Translations under genes and position numbers: made by a program
The notes under the pieces: generated by a model
What the model saw: only the letters and a program-made list of their open reading frames with translations
Database searches by the model: none
Told to the model about the DNA's origin: nothing
Part shown: piece after piece, positions 33,693 through 43,961 of the stretch
Numbering within the stretch: the stretch's first letter is position 1
How the letters are laid out: each line of letters begins with the position of its first letter
Assembly (NCBI RefSeq): GCF_001984055.1
Contig: NZ_LYVO01000002.1
Location: 1 to 64,000, forward strand
Source: Variovorax sp. KK3
GTDB taxonomy: Bacteria; Pseudomonadota; Gammaproteobacteria; Burkholderiales; Burkholderiaceae_C
Reading direction: 5' to 3'
Length of the DNA stretch: 64,000 bases

Positions 33693-34191
33693 AAACGAAC
33701 TCGTATCGGGCACCTTGCCCGCAGGCGCCTTCGATGGCCGCACGGCGTTCACGTCATGCGTGCATGCGGCCATGTCGGCCGCCGCGCGCGAGAACTGGCG
33801 CGAAATCGTGCTGACCGATCCCGACTTCGCGGATTGGCCGCTCGGCGAGCGCGCGATGGCAGAAGCCCTGCAGGCCTGGGCGGCCGCGGGCCGCAGCATG
33901 GTGATGCTCGCGCAGCGCTTCGACGTGTTCGAGCGCGAGCACGCGCGCTTCGTGCATTGGCGGCGCATGTGGAGCCACATCGTCGATTGCCGTGCGTGCA
34001 GCGGTGCCGGCATGCCGCAGGTGCCCAGTGGCATCTGGACGCCGAGCTGGTACATGCTGCGCATCGATGTCGAGCGCGTGCGCGGCGTTGCCGGCCGCGA
34101 GCCCGAGGGCCGCAGTGCATTGCGTGAACGTATCGAAGAGTGCCTTCGCCATGCGAGGCCTGCATTTCCGGCGTCGACACTGGGCTTGTAA
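33682..34191 (+). CDS. hypothetical protein coupled to the oxygenase
   Basis: Product of 169 residues, mostly helical, with no signal peptide. Two motifs stand out: REIVLTDPDFADWPLGERAM, and RRMWSHIVDCRACSGAG, a single CxxC in a basic Trp-rich context. The start overlaps the oxygenase gene by 11 bases, implying coupled translation. DUF-type cytosolic protein of unknown function; the CRAC pair could bind a metal or be redox active. Confidence 0.7.
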   Translation: MPNENELVSGTLPAGAFDGRTAFTSCVHAAMSAAARENWREIVLTDPDFADWPLGERAMAEALQAWAAAGRSMVMLAQRFDVFEREHARFVHWRRMWSHIVDCRACSGAGMPQVPSGIWTPSWYMLRIDVERVRGVAGREPEGRSALRERIEECLRHARPAFPASTLGL

Positions 34192-34292
34192 GCCAATGCC
34201 GCGAATCTCGGCGCAAGAGGCTGTGCAGTCAGGGTAGAGGTCTAGAATTTTTTTGTTCGAGACCCCAGACCCTCATCCAAAGGAGCCATGTA

Positions 34293-34583
34293 ATGAGAAA
34301 GATCGTCCTGCTCGCCTCGTTGACCGCTGCACTGGCACTTGCTGCCTGCGGCAAGAAGGAAGAGGCTGCGCCGGCCGTCGTGACCCCACCGCCCGCTGCT
34401 GTCACGCCGGCTCCCGCACCTGCACCCGAACCCATGCCGGCGCCCGCTCCTTCGTCCGCCGCACCCGCTGCACCCGACACGTCTGCTGCAATGCCCGCAC
34501 CCACGCCGGGTTCGCAGTCGGCACTCGACGCGGCCAATGCGGCCACCGATGCCGCCAAGAAGAAGGAAGAAACCAAGCAGTGA
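34293..34583 (+). CDS. small Pro/Ala-rich lipoprotein
   Basis: Product of 96 residues: signal with lipobox LAAC (Cys at about residue 19), then KKEEAAPAVV and a long Pro/Ala tract (PAPAPAPEPMPAPAPSS), ending in an amphipathic Ala/Lys helix AANAATDAAKKKEETKQ. Likely an outer-membrane-anchored spacer. AGGAG lies seven bases before this ATG; a start-stop pair ATG TAA sits between them at 34288. A terminator follows. Confidence 0.8.
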   Translation: MRKIVLLASLTAALALAACGKKEEAAPAVVTPPPAAVTPAPAPAPEPMPAPAPSSAAPAAPDTSAAMPAPTPGSQSALDAANAATDAAKKKEETKQ

Positions 34584-34603
34584 TCTGACGACCGCTGCAA
34601 CGT

Positions 34604-34634
34604 AAAAGGCCGCCTGCCAAGGGCGGCCTTTTTT
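34604..34634. terminator. intrinsic terminator after the small lipoprotein gene
   Basis: 11-bp perfect stem (34604-34614 with 34622-34632), loop TGCCAAG, run of six T. Also A-rich on the left, so it may serve the convergent MBL gene. Confidence 0.92.
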
Positions 34635-34650
34635 CATGGAGAGGCGGTGA

Positions 34651-35430
34651 TCACTGCAGGGCCAGCCAGGGCGATCCCTCGGCCGCCGTCGCGGTGAGCA
34701 TCTCGTCTTCGCTCGCGCCCAATGCCTCGGCCATCGTGCGGCGCACGATCTCGGGCATGTTGTTCCGCAGGCTCAAATGCGCGGCCAGCACGTGGCGCAG
34801 CCCCGCATGGTGAAGGGCTCGCGCGATGTCCGCGGCGGCGTCGTTCGACAGGTGCCCATAGTCGCCGCCGACGCGCCGCTTGAGCAGGTAGTGATAGGCC
34901 GAGCGCGCCAGCATGTCGCTGTCGTGGTTGAACTCGAGCATGAGGGCGTCGAGCGACGCGAGGCGAGACAGCACGTAGGGCGTGGCGTGGCCGATGTCCG
35001 TCAGCAAGCCGAGGCTGCGCGCGCCATCGGTCAGGCGCAACTGCAGCGGCTCGCGCGCATCGTGCGGCACGGTGAAGGGCTGCACCAGCAGATCGCCGAC
35101 GACGATTTCCACGCCATCGCGCGCGAACTGCACGCGCCCTTCGAAATCGCGCTCGCCATTGGCATGCCAGGTGCCTTCGCTCATCCAGACCGGAATGCGC
35201 TCGCGCCGGGACAGCGCGCGCACGCAGCCGATGTGGTCGCCATGCTCGTGGGTGATGAACACCGCATCGATGTCGCAGGCGGCCAGGCCCGCGGCGCCAA
35301 GGCGCTGGTCCAGTTGCTTGAGCGTGAAGCCGCAGTCGATCAGCAGCCGCGAGGTGCGGCCACCGCTGGTCGCTTCGACAAGCGTGGCGTTGCCGGTGCT
35401 GCCGCTGCCCAGACTGCGAAAGCGCAGCAT
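34651..35430 (-). CDS. MBL-fold metallohydrolase (WalJ/YycJ-like)
   Basis: Product of 259 residues with a metallo-beta-lactamase fold. The zinc motif THEHGDHIG is at about residues 60-68; further ligands lie in LLTDIGHATP and the C-terminal AAHLS. It belongs to the YycJ/WalJ-like group, several of which are 5'-to-3' nucleases or have housekeeping hydrolase roles; the substrate here is not known. It follows bamC at 34 bases in a dapA-bamC-MBL order conserved in betaproteobacteria. Confidence 0.9.
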   Translation of the reverse strand: MLRFRSLGSGSTGNATLVEATSGGRTSRLLIDCGFTLKQLDQRLGAAGLAACDIDAVFITHEHGDHIGCVRALSRRERIPVWMSEGTWHANGERDFEGRVQFARDGVEIVVGDLLVQPFTVPHDAREPLQLRLTDGARSLGLLTDIGHATPYVLSRLASLDALMLEFNHDSDMLARSAYHYLLKRRVGGDYGHLSNDAAADIARALHHAGLRHVLAAHLSLRNNMPEIVRRTMAEALGASEDEMLTATAAEGSPWLALQ

Positions 35431-35464
35431 CTGCAGGAGGCCCTGAAGCGCTTTTAGGAGCGCG

Positions 35465-36553
35465 TCACTTCAGATCGTCGGCGATGACTTGAACGATGCG
35501 CTGCGCGTTGGCAGACGTGTCTGCCGCGCCGCCTTCGTTCTGCACCGACACCGTGCTCGCCTCGCCCTGGCTCTTGACCAGGATGCGGAACTTCAGTGGT
35601 GCCTCGGTCTTGCTCGAGCTGAAGATCTTCGAGAAGAAGCCGGGCTCCTTCTTGTCGGGGTTCGGCGTCACGTAACGCACGAAGTACACGCCGGAGGTGC
35701 GGTCGCGATCTTCGACGGTGAAGCCGGTGCGGTCGAGTGCCAAGCCGACGCGGCGCCAGGCGCGGTCGAAGCCCTCGTTGATCTGCACCGCAGGCTGGCC
35801 GTCGATGGTGGCCACGCGGGCCGTGCGTGCGGCCGGCGCGCTGCCCTGTGCCAGCGCGACCTGCTTCGACTGCTCTTGCGAGACGCCCAGCTTGACCATC
35901 AGGCGACGCAGGAATTCGGTTTCGAGTTCGGGGTCGCTCGGGCGCGGCTGCCAGACGGTCTGGTCCTGACGGGTGTTGGTGTAGACCTCCTGCATGCCGC
36001 GGTGGCTCACGAAGATCTCGGTGCCGCCGGCGGCATTGCGTTCGATGCGCGTACGGAAGCGGTCGAGTTCGCCGGTGGAGTAGATCGCGTCGACCAGCTT
36101 GCCCAGGGTACCGCGGATGATGTCCTGCGGCAGCTTGGCGCGGTTCTCGGCCCAGTCGGTCTCCATGATGCCGAGGTTGCGCTGGTCGGTGGTCAGCAGG
36201 AAGCCGCTTTCCTGCCAGAAGTCCTTGACGGGTTCCCACAGCTGGTCGGCCGGGCGGTTGACGACGATCCAGCGCTGCGTGCCCGAGCGCTCCATGCGCA
36301 CGTCGCCCAGGTTGACCACGGCGGTCGGGATGCTTGGGGCGTTGGCCGCACCGGCCTGGAAGGCATTGGCGGACACCGCGTTGCCGGGGATCGCGTAGCG
36401 GTTTTCGCGCGACAACTGCGTGAGGTCGGGTGGCACTTCGAGCGAGGGGGCCTTGCCGGCGCTCTTGTAGTCGATCTTGTCGCTCTCGAGGACCGAGCAT
36501 GCGGCGAGGCTGGCCACCAGGGCCAGCAGTGCGAGTCGCGAAATGGTTTTCAA
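35465..36553 (-). CDS. bamC: outer-membrane assembly lipoprotein BamC
   Basis: Accessory lipoprotein of the BAM complex that folds outer-membrane proteins. Product of 362 residues: lipobox LAAC (Cys about residue 17), an N-terminal unstructured arm that contacts BamD (from SVLESDKIDYKSAG), then two helix-grip domains (about 90-220 and 245-362). The gene has no ATG at the right place: the start is a TTG with an AAGGAAG ribosome site. It sits between dapA and an MBL hydrolase. Confidence 0.9.
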   Translation of the reverse strand: MKTISRLALLALVASLAACSVLESDKIDYKSAGKAPSLEVPPDLTQLSRENRYAIPGNAVSANAFQAGAANAPSIPTAVVNLGDVRMERSGTQRWIVVNRPADQLWEPVKDFWQESGFLLTTDQRNLGIMETDWAENRAKLPQDIIRGTLGKLVDAIYSTGELDRFRTRIERNAAGGTEIFVSHRGMQEVYTNTRQDQTVWQPRPSDPELETEFLRRLMVKLGVSQEQSKQVALAQGSAPAARTARVATIDGQPAVQINEGFDRAWRRVGLALDRTGFTVEDRDRTSGVYFVRYVTPNPDKKEPGFFSKIFSSSKTEAPLKFRILVKSQGEASTVSVQNEGGAADTSANAQRIVQVIADDLK

Positions 36554-36675
36554 CGTCTTCTTCCTTGGGGGATGTTGGGCGCTATCTGTGTGTGGCCGCA
36601 GCGCCGTTCGATCAGAGCGCCGGTCGTGCAAAAGGTTGCCGGCGTTCGTGTACGGCGGGTAAAGATGAGGTGGAA

Positions 36676-37566
36676 TCAATCCTTGAGCAGGCCGCTGGCG
36701 CGCAACGCGGTTTCGACCACGGGGCGGGCGGATTCTGCGAGCTCGGTCAGCGGCAGGCGCAGCGCGCCGCCGCACAGGCCCATGCGTGCCATGGCCCACT
36801 TCAACGGGATCGGGTTGGGCTCGACGAACAGATGGCGATGCAGCGGCATCAGCTCGAACTGGATCTGCATCGCGCCCTTCGCGTCGCCGGCCAATGCGGC
36901 CACGCACAGCTCGTGCATCTTGCGCGGCGCCACGTTGGCCGTGACGCTGATGTTGCCCTGGCCACCGCAGAGCATCAGGGCGACGGCGGTCGGGTCGTCA
37001 CCGGAATAGACGGCGAACTCCTTCGGCACATCGCGAATCAGCCACTGGGCCCGCTCGATGTTGCCGGTGGCTTCCTTGATGCCCACGATGCCGGGCACCT
37101 GCGCCAGGCGCAGCACCGTGTCGTGCGCCATATCGGCGACCGTGCGGCCCGGCACGTTGTAGAGCACGATGGGCAGGTCGCCCACCGCCTCGGCGATGGC
37201 CTTGAAGTGCAGGTACTGGCCTTCCTGCGTCGGCTTGTTGTAGTAGGGCACCACCTGCAATTGCGAATCGGCGCCCACGCCCTTGGCGAACTTGGCCAGC
37301 TCGATCGCTTCCTTGGTGGAGTTCGCGCCGCAGCCGGCCATCACGGGCACGCGGCCCCGGGCCTGCTCGACCGAAACGCGGATGATCTCGCAGTGCTCCT
37401 CGACATCGACCGTGGGCGATTCACCCGTGGTGCCGACCACGCCGAGGCAATCGGTGCCTTCGTCGATGTGCCAGTCGATCAGCCGGCGCAGGGCGGGATA
37501 GTCGACGCTGCCGTCGTCGTGCATCGGCGTGACGAGCGCGACGATGCTGCCTGTCAGTTGCTCCAA
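36676..37566 (-). CDS. dapA: 4-hydroxy-tetrahydrodipicolinate synthase
   Basis: Condenses pyruvate with aspartate semialdehyde, the first step of lysine and diaminopimelate synthesis. The 296-residue TIM-barrel protein has the TTGESPT motif, Tyr in LYNVPGRT and the Schiff-base lysine in GIKEATGN near residue 161. It starts with TTG, and a TAGAAT box at 37605-37600 is a plausible -10 element. Downstream bamC also uses TTG. Confidence 0.96.
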   Translation of the reverse strand: MEQLTGSIVALVTPMHDDGSVDYPALRRLIDWHIDEGTDCLGVVGTTGESPTVDVEEHCEIIRVSVEQARGRVPVMAGCGANSTKEAIELAKFAKGVGADSQLQVVPYYNKPTQEGQYLHFKAIAEAVGDLPIVLYNVPGRTVADMAHDTVLRLAQVPGIVGIKEATGNIERAQWLIRDVPKEFAVYSGDDPTAVALMLCGGQGNISVTANVAPRKMHELCVAALAGDAKGAMQIQFELMPLHRHLFVEPNPIPLKWAMARMGLCGGALRLPLTELAESARPVVETALRASGLLKD

Positions 37567-37625
37567 GGGGGTCTCTTTGTCGGTTGACGAAAAGCAGCCA
37601 TTCTACTGACTGGCCCGCCGCTGGC

Positions 37626-38135
37626 TCAGAGAGGGTAACGCCGAGGCGTTACACCGGCCGCGTTGGCTTCGCGGACGGCAGCGATGCGCTGCACGAAGCG
37701 GTCGGGCTCGGCGACGAAGCCGTCCTCGTAGGCGATCACCCGCAGCCCGGCGCAAGCGGCCAGCAACTCGCCCGGCTGCAGCAGGAAATCGGCACGCGAC
37801 GGCTTGCCGACGCTCTCGTTGCCCGACGCGAAGGTTTCGTAGAGCAGCACGCCGCCCGGCGCCACGGCCGCGACGATGTCGGGCAGGCGCGCACGCCAGA
37901 GGTAATTGGTGACGATCACCGCGCCGAAGGCCTGGCCGGCGAAGGGCCAGGTGCCGTTCTCGATGTCGGCCAGCACGGTCCGGCCGAAGCGGGAGGCGGA
38001 GGTCAGCGCCTCGGGCGCGCGGTCGACGCCGGTGACGGCATGGCCGCGCTCGCCGAACCAGCGCATGTGCCGGCCGGCACCGCAGGCCACGTCGAGCACG
38101 CTGGCCCCGGGCGCCGGCAGGTGCGACCAGCGCAC
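37626..38135 (-). CDS. class I SAM-dependent methyltransferase (start uncertain)
   Basis: At least 169 residues. Motif I is VLDVACGAGRHMRWF, an acidic loop follows in VTGVDRAPEAL, and motif IV lies in FGAVIVTNYLWRARLPDI. Family members usually have a further N-terminal PPSPW...RW segment, and an in-frame LPPSPWIVRWSHL sequence is present here starting upstream of the first standard start codon. The only standard start is the GTG at 38135, inside that conserved segment; a CTG at 38171 overlapping the previous stop (CTGA) would restore the usual N-terminus. Function unknown. Confidence 0.78.
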   Translation of the reverse strand: MRWSHLPAPGASVLDVACGAGRHMRWFGERGHAVTGVDRAPEALTSASRFGRTVLADIENGTWPFAGQAFGAVIVTNYLWRARLPDIVAAVAPGGVLLYETFASGNESVGKPSRADFLLQPGELLAACAGLRVIAYEDGFVAEPDRFVQRIAAVREANAAGVTPRRYPL

Positions 38136-38167
38136 GATCCAGGGCGAGGGCGGAAGGTCGTCGTGGT

Positions 38168-38308
38168 TCAGAAGCAGGCCCAGATCTGGTCGACCAGCGT
38201 CACGAGAAACGCCGGGCGGGTGTAGAGCGCGAAGACGCCGAGCAGCGCCAGCGTGGCAGCCGACAGCCAGCCGGCCTTGAAGAGGTGATGGCGGGTGCTC
38301 GGCTTCAT
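38168..38308 (-). CDS. 46-residue single-pass membrane protein
   Basis: ATG at 38308 to TGA at 38168: MKPSTRHHLFKAGW, then a hydrophobic helix SAATLALLGVFALYT, and a tail ending QIWACF. Its stop overlaps the likely CTG start of the methyltransferase gene by the pattern CTGA. It lies between the MFS transporter (divergent side, 18 bases after its stop) and the methyltransferase. No family recognised. Confidence 0.6.
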   Translation of the reverse strand: MKPSTRHHLFKAGWLSAATLALLGVFALYTRPAFLVTLVDQIWACF

Positions 38309-38326
38309 GGCGGACTGAACGTCAGG

Positions 38327-39544
38327 TCAGGCCGGCTGCGGGGCAGGGCGCGCGATGGCGCCTTCCTTGACCGGAAGATTGACGAGCGCCGCGAACACGC
38401 CCAGCGCGATCGCGATGTACCAGACGATGTCGTAGCTGCCGGTCGTGTCGTACAGATAGCCGCCCAGCCAGACCCCGAGGAACGAGCCCACCTGGTGGCT
38501 CAGGAACACGAAGCCGCCCAGCATCGAGAGGTGGGCCACGCCGAAGATCTGGGCCACGATGCCGCTGGTCAGCGGCACGGTCGACAGCCACAGGAAGCCC
38601 ATCACGGCGGCGAACAGGTACACCGACAGTGGCGAGATCGGCGAAAACACGAAGACCGCGATGGCCACCGCCCGCCCCAGGTAGATGGCGGCCAGCAGCT
38701 TGCGCTTGGCCAGCCGCGCGCCCAGCTCGCCCGCAATGTAGGTGCCGAACACGTTGAAGAGCCCCACCAGCGCCAGCGCATAGCTCGCCACCTCCGGCGA
38801 CAGCCCGCGGTCGCGCAGGTAGCTCGGCAGGTGCACGCCGATGAACACCACCTGGAAGCCGCAGACGAAGTAGCCCGCGGTCAGCAACACGAAACTGGGG
38901 TAGCGAAAGGCCTCGCGCACCGCCTGCATGATGGTCTGGTCGCGACGCGCCAGCGAGCTGGTGCCGCGCAGCGGCTCGCGCAGACCGAAGGCGAGCGGCA
39001 CGATCACGAGCACCATGGCGGCCAGCACCAGCAGCGCGTTGTGCCAGCCCAGCCCGGCGATCAGCCGGCCTTCGATCGGCACCATCAGGAACTGCCCGAA
39101 CGAGCCGGCCGCGGCGGCCACGCCCATGGCCCAGGAGCGTCGCTCCGCCGGAATCTGCCGCCCGATCACGCCGTAGATCACCGCGTAGGTGGTGCCGGCC
39201 TGGGCCGCGCCGATCAGGATGCCGGCCGTCAACGCGAACAGGAAGGGCGTGGGCGACAGCGCCATGCCCGCCAGCCCGAGCGCGTAGAGCACCGCCCCGG
39301 CCAGCAGCACCCGGAAGGCGCCCCACTTGTCGGCCAGCATGCCGGCGAAGACGCCGATCACGCCCCAGGCCAGGTTCTGGATCGCGATGGCGAGCGAGAA
39401 GCTCTGGCGGGTCCAACCGTTCTCCTGCGTGATCGGCTGCAGCCAGAGCCCGAAGCCGTGGCGGATGCCCATCGAAAGGGTGACGATCATGGCGCCGCAG
39501 AAGAGAACCTGCTTGAGCGACAGCGGCTGGGAGGAGGCGTGCAT
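38327..39544 (-). CDS. MFS transporter
   Basis: Major facilitator protein of 405 residues with 12 predicted helices; the loop after helix 2 (AGMLADKWGAFRVLL) is the MFS signature motif A variant. The central cytoplasmic loop (about residues 190-215) separates the two halves. It most resembles the MFS subgroup of monocarboxylate or oxalate/formate-type carriers (RHGFGLWLQPITQENGWTRQSFSLA), but the substrate is unknown. The start is preceded by TACATT seven bases upstream and no ribosome site, suggesting a leaderless transcript. Confidence 0.88.
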   Translation of the reverse strand: MHASSQPLSLKQVLFCGAMIVTLSMGIRHGFGLWLQPITQENGWTRQSFSLAIAIQNLAWGVIGVFAGMLADKWGAFRVLLAGAVLYALGLAGMALSPTPFLFALTAGILIGAAQAGTTYAVIYGVIGRQIPAERRSWAMGVAAAAGSFGQFLMVPIEGRLIAGLGWHNALLVLAAMVLVIVPLAFGLREPLRGTSSLARRDQTIMQAVREAFRYPSFVLLTAGYFVCGFQVVFIGVHLPSYLRDRGLSPEVASYALALVGLFNVFGTYIAGELGARLAKRKLLAAIYLGRAVAIAVFVFSPISPLSVYLFAAVMGFLWLSTVPLTSGIVAQIFGVAHLSMLGGFVFLSHQVGSFLGVWLGGYLYDTTGSYDIVWYIAIALGVFAALVNLPVKEGAIARPAPQPA

Positions 39545-39551
39545 CCAAGGG

Positions 39552-39557
39552 AATGTA
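39552..39557 (-). promoter_or_regulatory. -10 element TACATT, leaderless start of the MFS gene
   Basis: TACATT on the minus strand, seven bases before the start codon at 39544. Confidence 0.4.
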
Positions 39558-39658
39558 GCCAAAAGCGCCGCCGCGCGCCGGGCGCGGGCGTGACAGGCAT
39601 TGTTGATATCTGGGCCCGCCATTGATGCGCGGCAGGCATCGGTGCGAAGGGGCGGGCT

Positions 39659-39674
39659 CTGTATGCCCATACAG
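39659..39674. promoter_or_regulatory. LexA-type SOS box upstream of parE
   Basis: CTGTATGCCCATACAG: the CTGT-N8-ACAG pattern with 7-bp perfect arms. It lies 33 bases before the parE ATG and just upstream of a TACAAT -10 box, so a bound LexA dimer would block the -35 region. Confidence 0.6.
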
Positions 39675-39693
39675 ACCGGGCCGTTCCCATGCC

Positions 39694-39699
39694 TACAAT
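39694..39699 (+). promoter_or_regulatory. -10 element TACAAT, leaderless start of parE
   Basis: TACAAT eight bases before the ATG at 39708 with no ribosome site between (CCGCCCCC), indicating initiation on or very near the start codon. Confidence 0.5.
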
Positions 39700-39707
39700 C
39701 CGCCCCC

Positions 39708-41684
<1,977 letters not shown>

Positions 41685-41783
41685 CGAAGCCGTCGCGCGC
41701 CTGGGCTTGCCCGCCCGTGGCGTGGGGCCGTCCCGGCGCTTTACATGGCTTCCGGGTTTCATCGACGACAATCGCCCCCGGCG

Positions 41784-42710
41784 ATGAACCCCAGACACGC
41801 TCCCGGCCGCTGGTGGCGGCTCCAACTGATCACGTTGGCCCTGCTCGCATGGCTGCCGCTTGCGCACGCCTCCGACATCTTCGGGTACGTCGACGACAAA
41901 GGCACGGCGCACTTCGCGTCGGAAAAGCTCGACGAGCGCTACCAGCTTTTCTTTCGCGGCGGCCAGGCCTTCGACACGGCCAAGGGCGTCGGCCCGCTGG
42001 CTCGCGGCCGCGCGGGCACCATCGACGGCAAGGTGCCGCGCGCCTCGCAATCGCTGCTGGCCCTGTTCGAGGCCTCGCCCAGCTACCGCCCGGCGCAGAA
42101 GGCGCTGCGCGAGGCGGCCAAGCGCCACGACATCGACTACGAACTGCTTCAGGCCCTGGTCGCGACCGAGTCCGGGTTCGACGCGCAGGCCGTTTCGCCC
42201 AAGGGCGCGATGGGCCTGATGCAACTGATGCCGGCCACCGCGCAGCGCTACGGTGTAGGCCCCGACAAGCGCGGCACGACCGAGAAGAAGCTGTTCGATC
42301 CGCACATCAACATCGCCGCGGGCTCGCGTTACCTCGACGACCTGATGACCATGTTCGCCGGCGATGTCGAACTGGCGCTCGCGGCCTACAACGCGGGCGA
42401 GGGCGCGGTGCAGCGCGCCGGCAACAAGATCCCCAATTACCGCGAGACGCAGAACTACGTGAAGACGGTGCTGCAGCTCTACGCCTACCTCAAGCCTTCC
42501 GCGGCCGCCGGCGGCGGCAAGGCGCCGGGCCGTGTGCGGATGGAACTCGCGGCCCCACGCGGCGGCGCACTGGGGCGCGGCAACATGCCGTCATCGTCGC
42601 CCGGTGCGGTGCCTGCCATGCCCGAACTGGCCGAAGCGCCACAAGCCGCGCCCGAGGCCGATGCGAACGCGCCGGCGCTCAGGCTGTCGAACCGCATCTC
42701 CAGGCAATAG
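41784..42710 (+). CDS. lytic transglycosylase (SLT family)
   Basis: Secreted muramidase-like enzyme of 308 residues. Signal peptide (to about HASDI), a DUF4124-like N-terminal segment (IFGYVDDKGTAHFASE), then the SLT domain, with catalytic Glu in LVATESGFDAQAVS and the signature GAMGLMQLMPATAQRYGV, and later AALAYNAGEGAV-type residues (LALAAYNAGEGAVQ). It cleaves peptidoglycan to 1,6-anhydromuropeptides in the periplasm. The C-terminal 60 residues are Pro/Ala-rich and probably disordered. A GACAAT box 11 bases upstream suggests a short leader. Confidence 0.92.
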   Translation: MNPRHAPGRWWRLQLITLALLAWLPLAHASDIFGYVDDKGTAHFASEKLDERYQLFFRGGQAFDTAKGVGPLARGRAGTIDGKVPRASQSLLALFEASPSYRPAQKALREAAKRHDIDYELLQALVATESGFDAQAVSPKGAMGLMQLMPATAQRYGVGPDKRGTTEKKLFDPHINIAAGSRYLDDLMTMFAGDVELALAAYNAGEGAVQRAGNKIPNYRETQNYVKTVLQLYAYLKPSAAAGGGKAPGRVRMELAAPRGGALGRGNMPSSSPGAVPAMPELAEAPQAAPEADANAPALRLSNRISRQ

Positions 42711-42717
42711 CGACAAG

Positions 42718-42738
42718 CAACCAGCAACCAGCAACCAG
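42718..42738 (+). repeat. three tandem CAACCAG copies
   Basis: Seven-base unit repeated three times immediately before the kelch gene, running into its AGGAGG ribosome site. Confidence 0.8.
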
Positions 42739-42747
42739 GAGGCCGCC

Positions 42748-43851
42748 ATGCAGCGCCGACGACTCGTCCTCGCAAGCGCTGCCGCTGCCCTCGGCGGCGC
42801 GGCCCATGCGCAATCGCTGGCGCCCGCGCCGTCGTCGTCCGAGCCCTACGCCAAACTGCAGGGCGGTGTGCCGCACCACATGACGCCCGAGCAGGAATCG
42901 CAGCGCGTCATCGACAGCCCCGCGCCCGCCGGCACGCCCGGGCGCTGGGTGCCACGCGCGGCGCTGCCGATTCCGCGCAGCGAGATGGCCTGGGCCACCG
43001 CCACTCAGGGCCGCATGCACATCGTGGGCGGCTACGGCGAGGGCGCGGTCAACCGCGACTATCACCACGTCTACGACCCGGCCGCCGACCGCTGGCTGTC
43101 CGGCGCGCCGTTGCCGCGCGGCGCCAACCACGTGGCCGTGGCCGCGGAAGGCGGGCGGGTGTGGGCCTTCGGCGGCTTCACCGAGCAGAACCGGCGCTCC
43201 GACGACAAGGCCTACGTCTACGAGATCGCGGCCGACCGCTGGACCGCCATCGCGCCGCTGCCGCGACCGCGCGGCGCGGCGGCCGCGGTGGTGCTCGACG
43301 GCAAGCTGCACCTGATCGGCGGCGCTTCCGAGCCCGCTGCCGAGCGCGCCAGCGTGGGCTGGCACGAGGTCTACGACCCCCAGGCCGATCGCTGGACCGC
43401 ACGCAAGCCGCTGCCCGGGGCACGCGACCACGTCGGTTGCGTGGCAGACGACGGCCGCATCCACGTGATCGGCGGGCGCTTCAACACCTTCGAATACAAC
43501 ACCGACCTGCACCACGTGTACCTGCCGGCGCGCGACACCTGGGAGCTGCGCGCGCCGCTGCCGACTTCGCGTTCGGGCCATGGGCTGGTGGTGTACCGCG
43601 GGCGCTACTACGCCATGGGCGGCGAGGGCGGCTTTCTGGTCGGCGGCGTGCCGCACCAGGCCAAGGTGTTCGGGCAAATGGAAAGCTACGACCCTCGCAC
43701 CGATCGCTGGCAGCGCCATGCGCCGATGCTCACGCCGCGCCATGCGGTGGGCGCGACGGTGATCGGGGACTGGATCTACGTCGCGGGCGGCGGCGCGGTG
43801 CTCGGCGGCAGCGTGCAGTCGGCGGTGCACGAGGCGTTCACGCTGGGCTGA
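42748..43851 (+). CDS. secreted kelch-repeat beta-propeller protein
   Basis: Product of 367 residues: signal peptide ([20 protein letters not shown], Tat-like twin arginine), then six kelch repeats, each with a GG pair and a ...YDP..DRW pattern (for example [43 protein letters not shown]). This predicts a six-bladed propeller in the periplasm, as in galactose-oxidase-like or N-acetylneuraminate-epimerase-like proteins; the substrate is unknown and no catalytic Cys-Tyr set is evident. AGGAGG precedes the ATG. Confidence 0.88.
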   Translation: MQRRRLVLASAAAALGGAAHAQSLAPAPSSSEPYAKLQGGVPHHMTPEQESQRVIDSPAPAGTPGRWVPRAALPIPRSEMAWATATQGRMHIVGGYGEGAVNRDYHHVYDPAADRWLSGAPLPRGANHVAVAAEGGRVWAFGGFTEQNRRSDDKAYVYEIAADRWTAIAPLPRPRGAAAAVVLDGKLHLIGGASEPAAERASVGWHEVYDPQADRWTARKPLPGARDHVGCVADDGRIHVIGGRFNTFEYNTDLHHVYLPARDTWELRAPLPTSRSGHGLVVYRGRYYAMGGEGGFLVGGVPHQAKVFGQMESYDPRTDRWQRHAPMLTPRHAVGATVIGDWIYVAGGGAVLGGSVQSAVHEAFTLG

Positions 43852-43961
43852 CTTACTCCCTCTCCCAGAGAGAGGGAGCAAGACCAAGCGCCCCTCACCA
43901 CCGCACAGGTAGCGAGCCAGGCGCCCCCACTACACTTCCCCCTCTTTCAGTTTCTCTCCCC

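Noticed and set aside
43856..43878. CTCCCTCT/AGAGGGAG hairpin after the kelch gene
   Set aside because: Short stem, no T-run. May be a dispersed repeat, but with one copy in view it cannot be called either terminator or repeat family.
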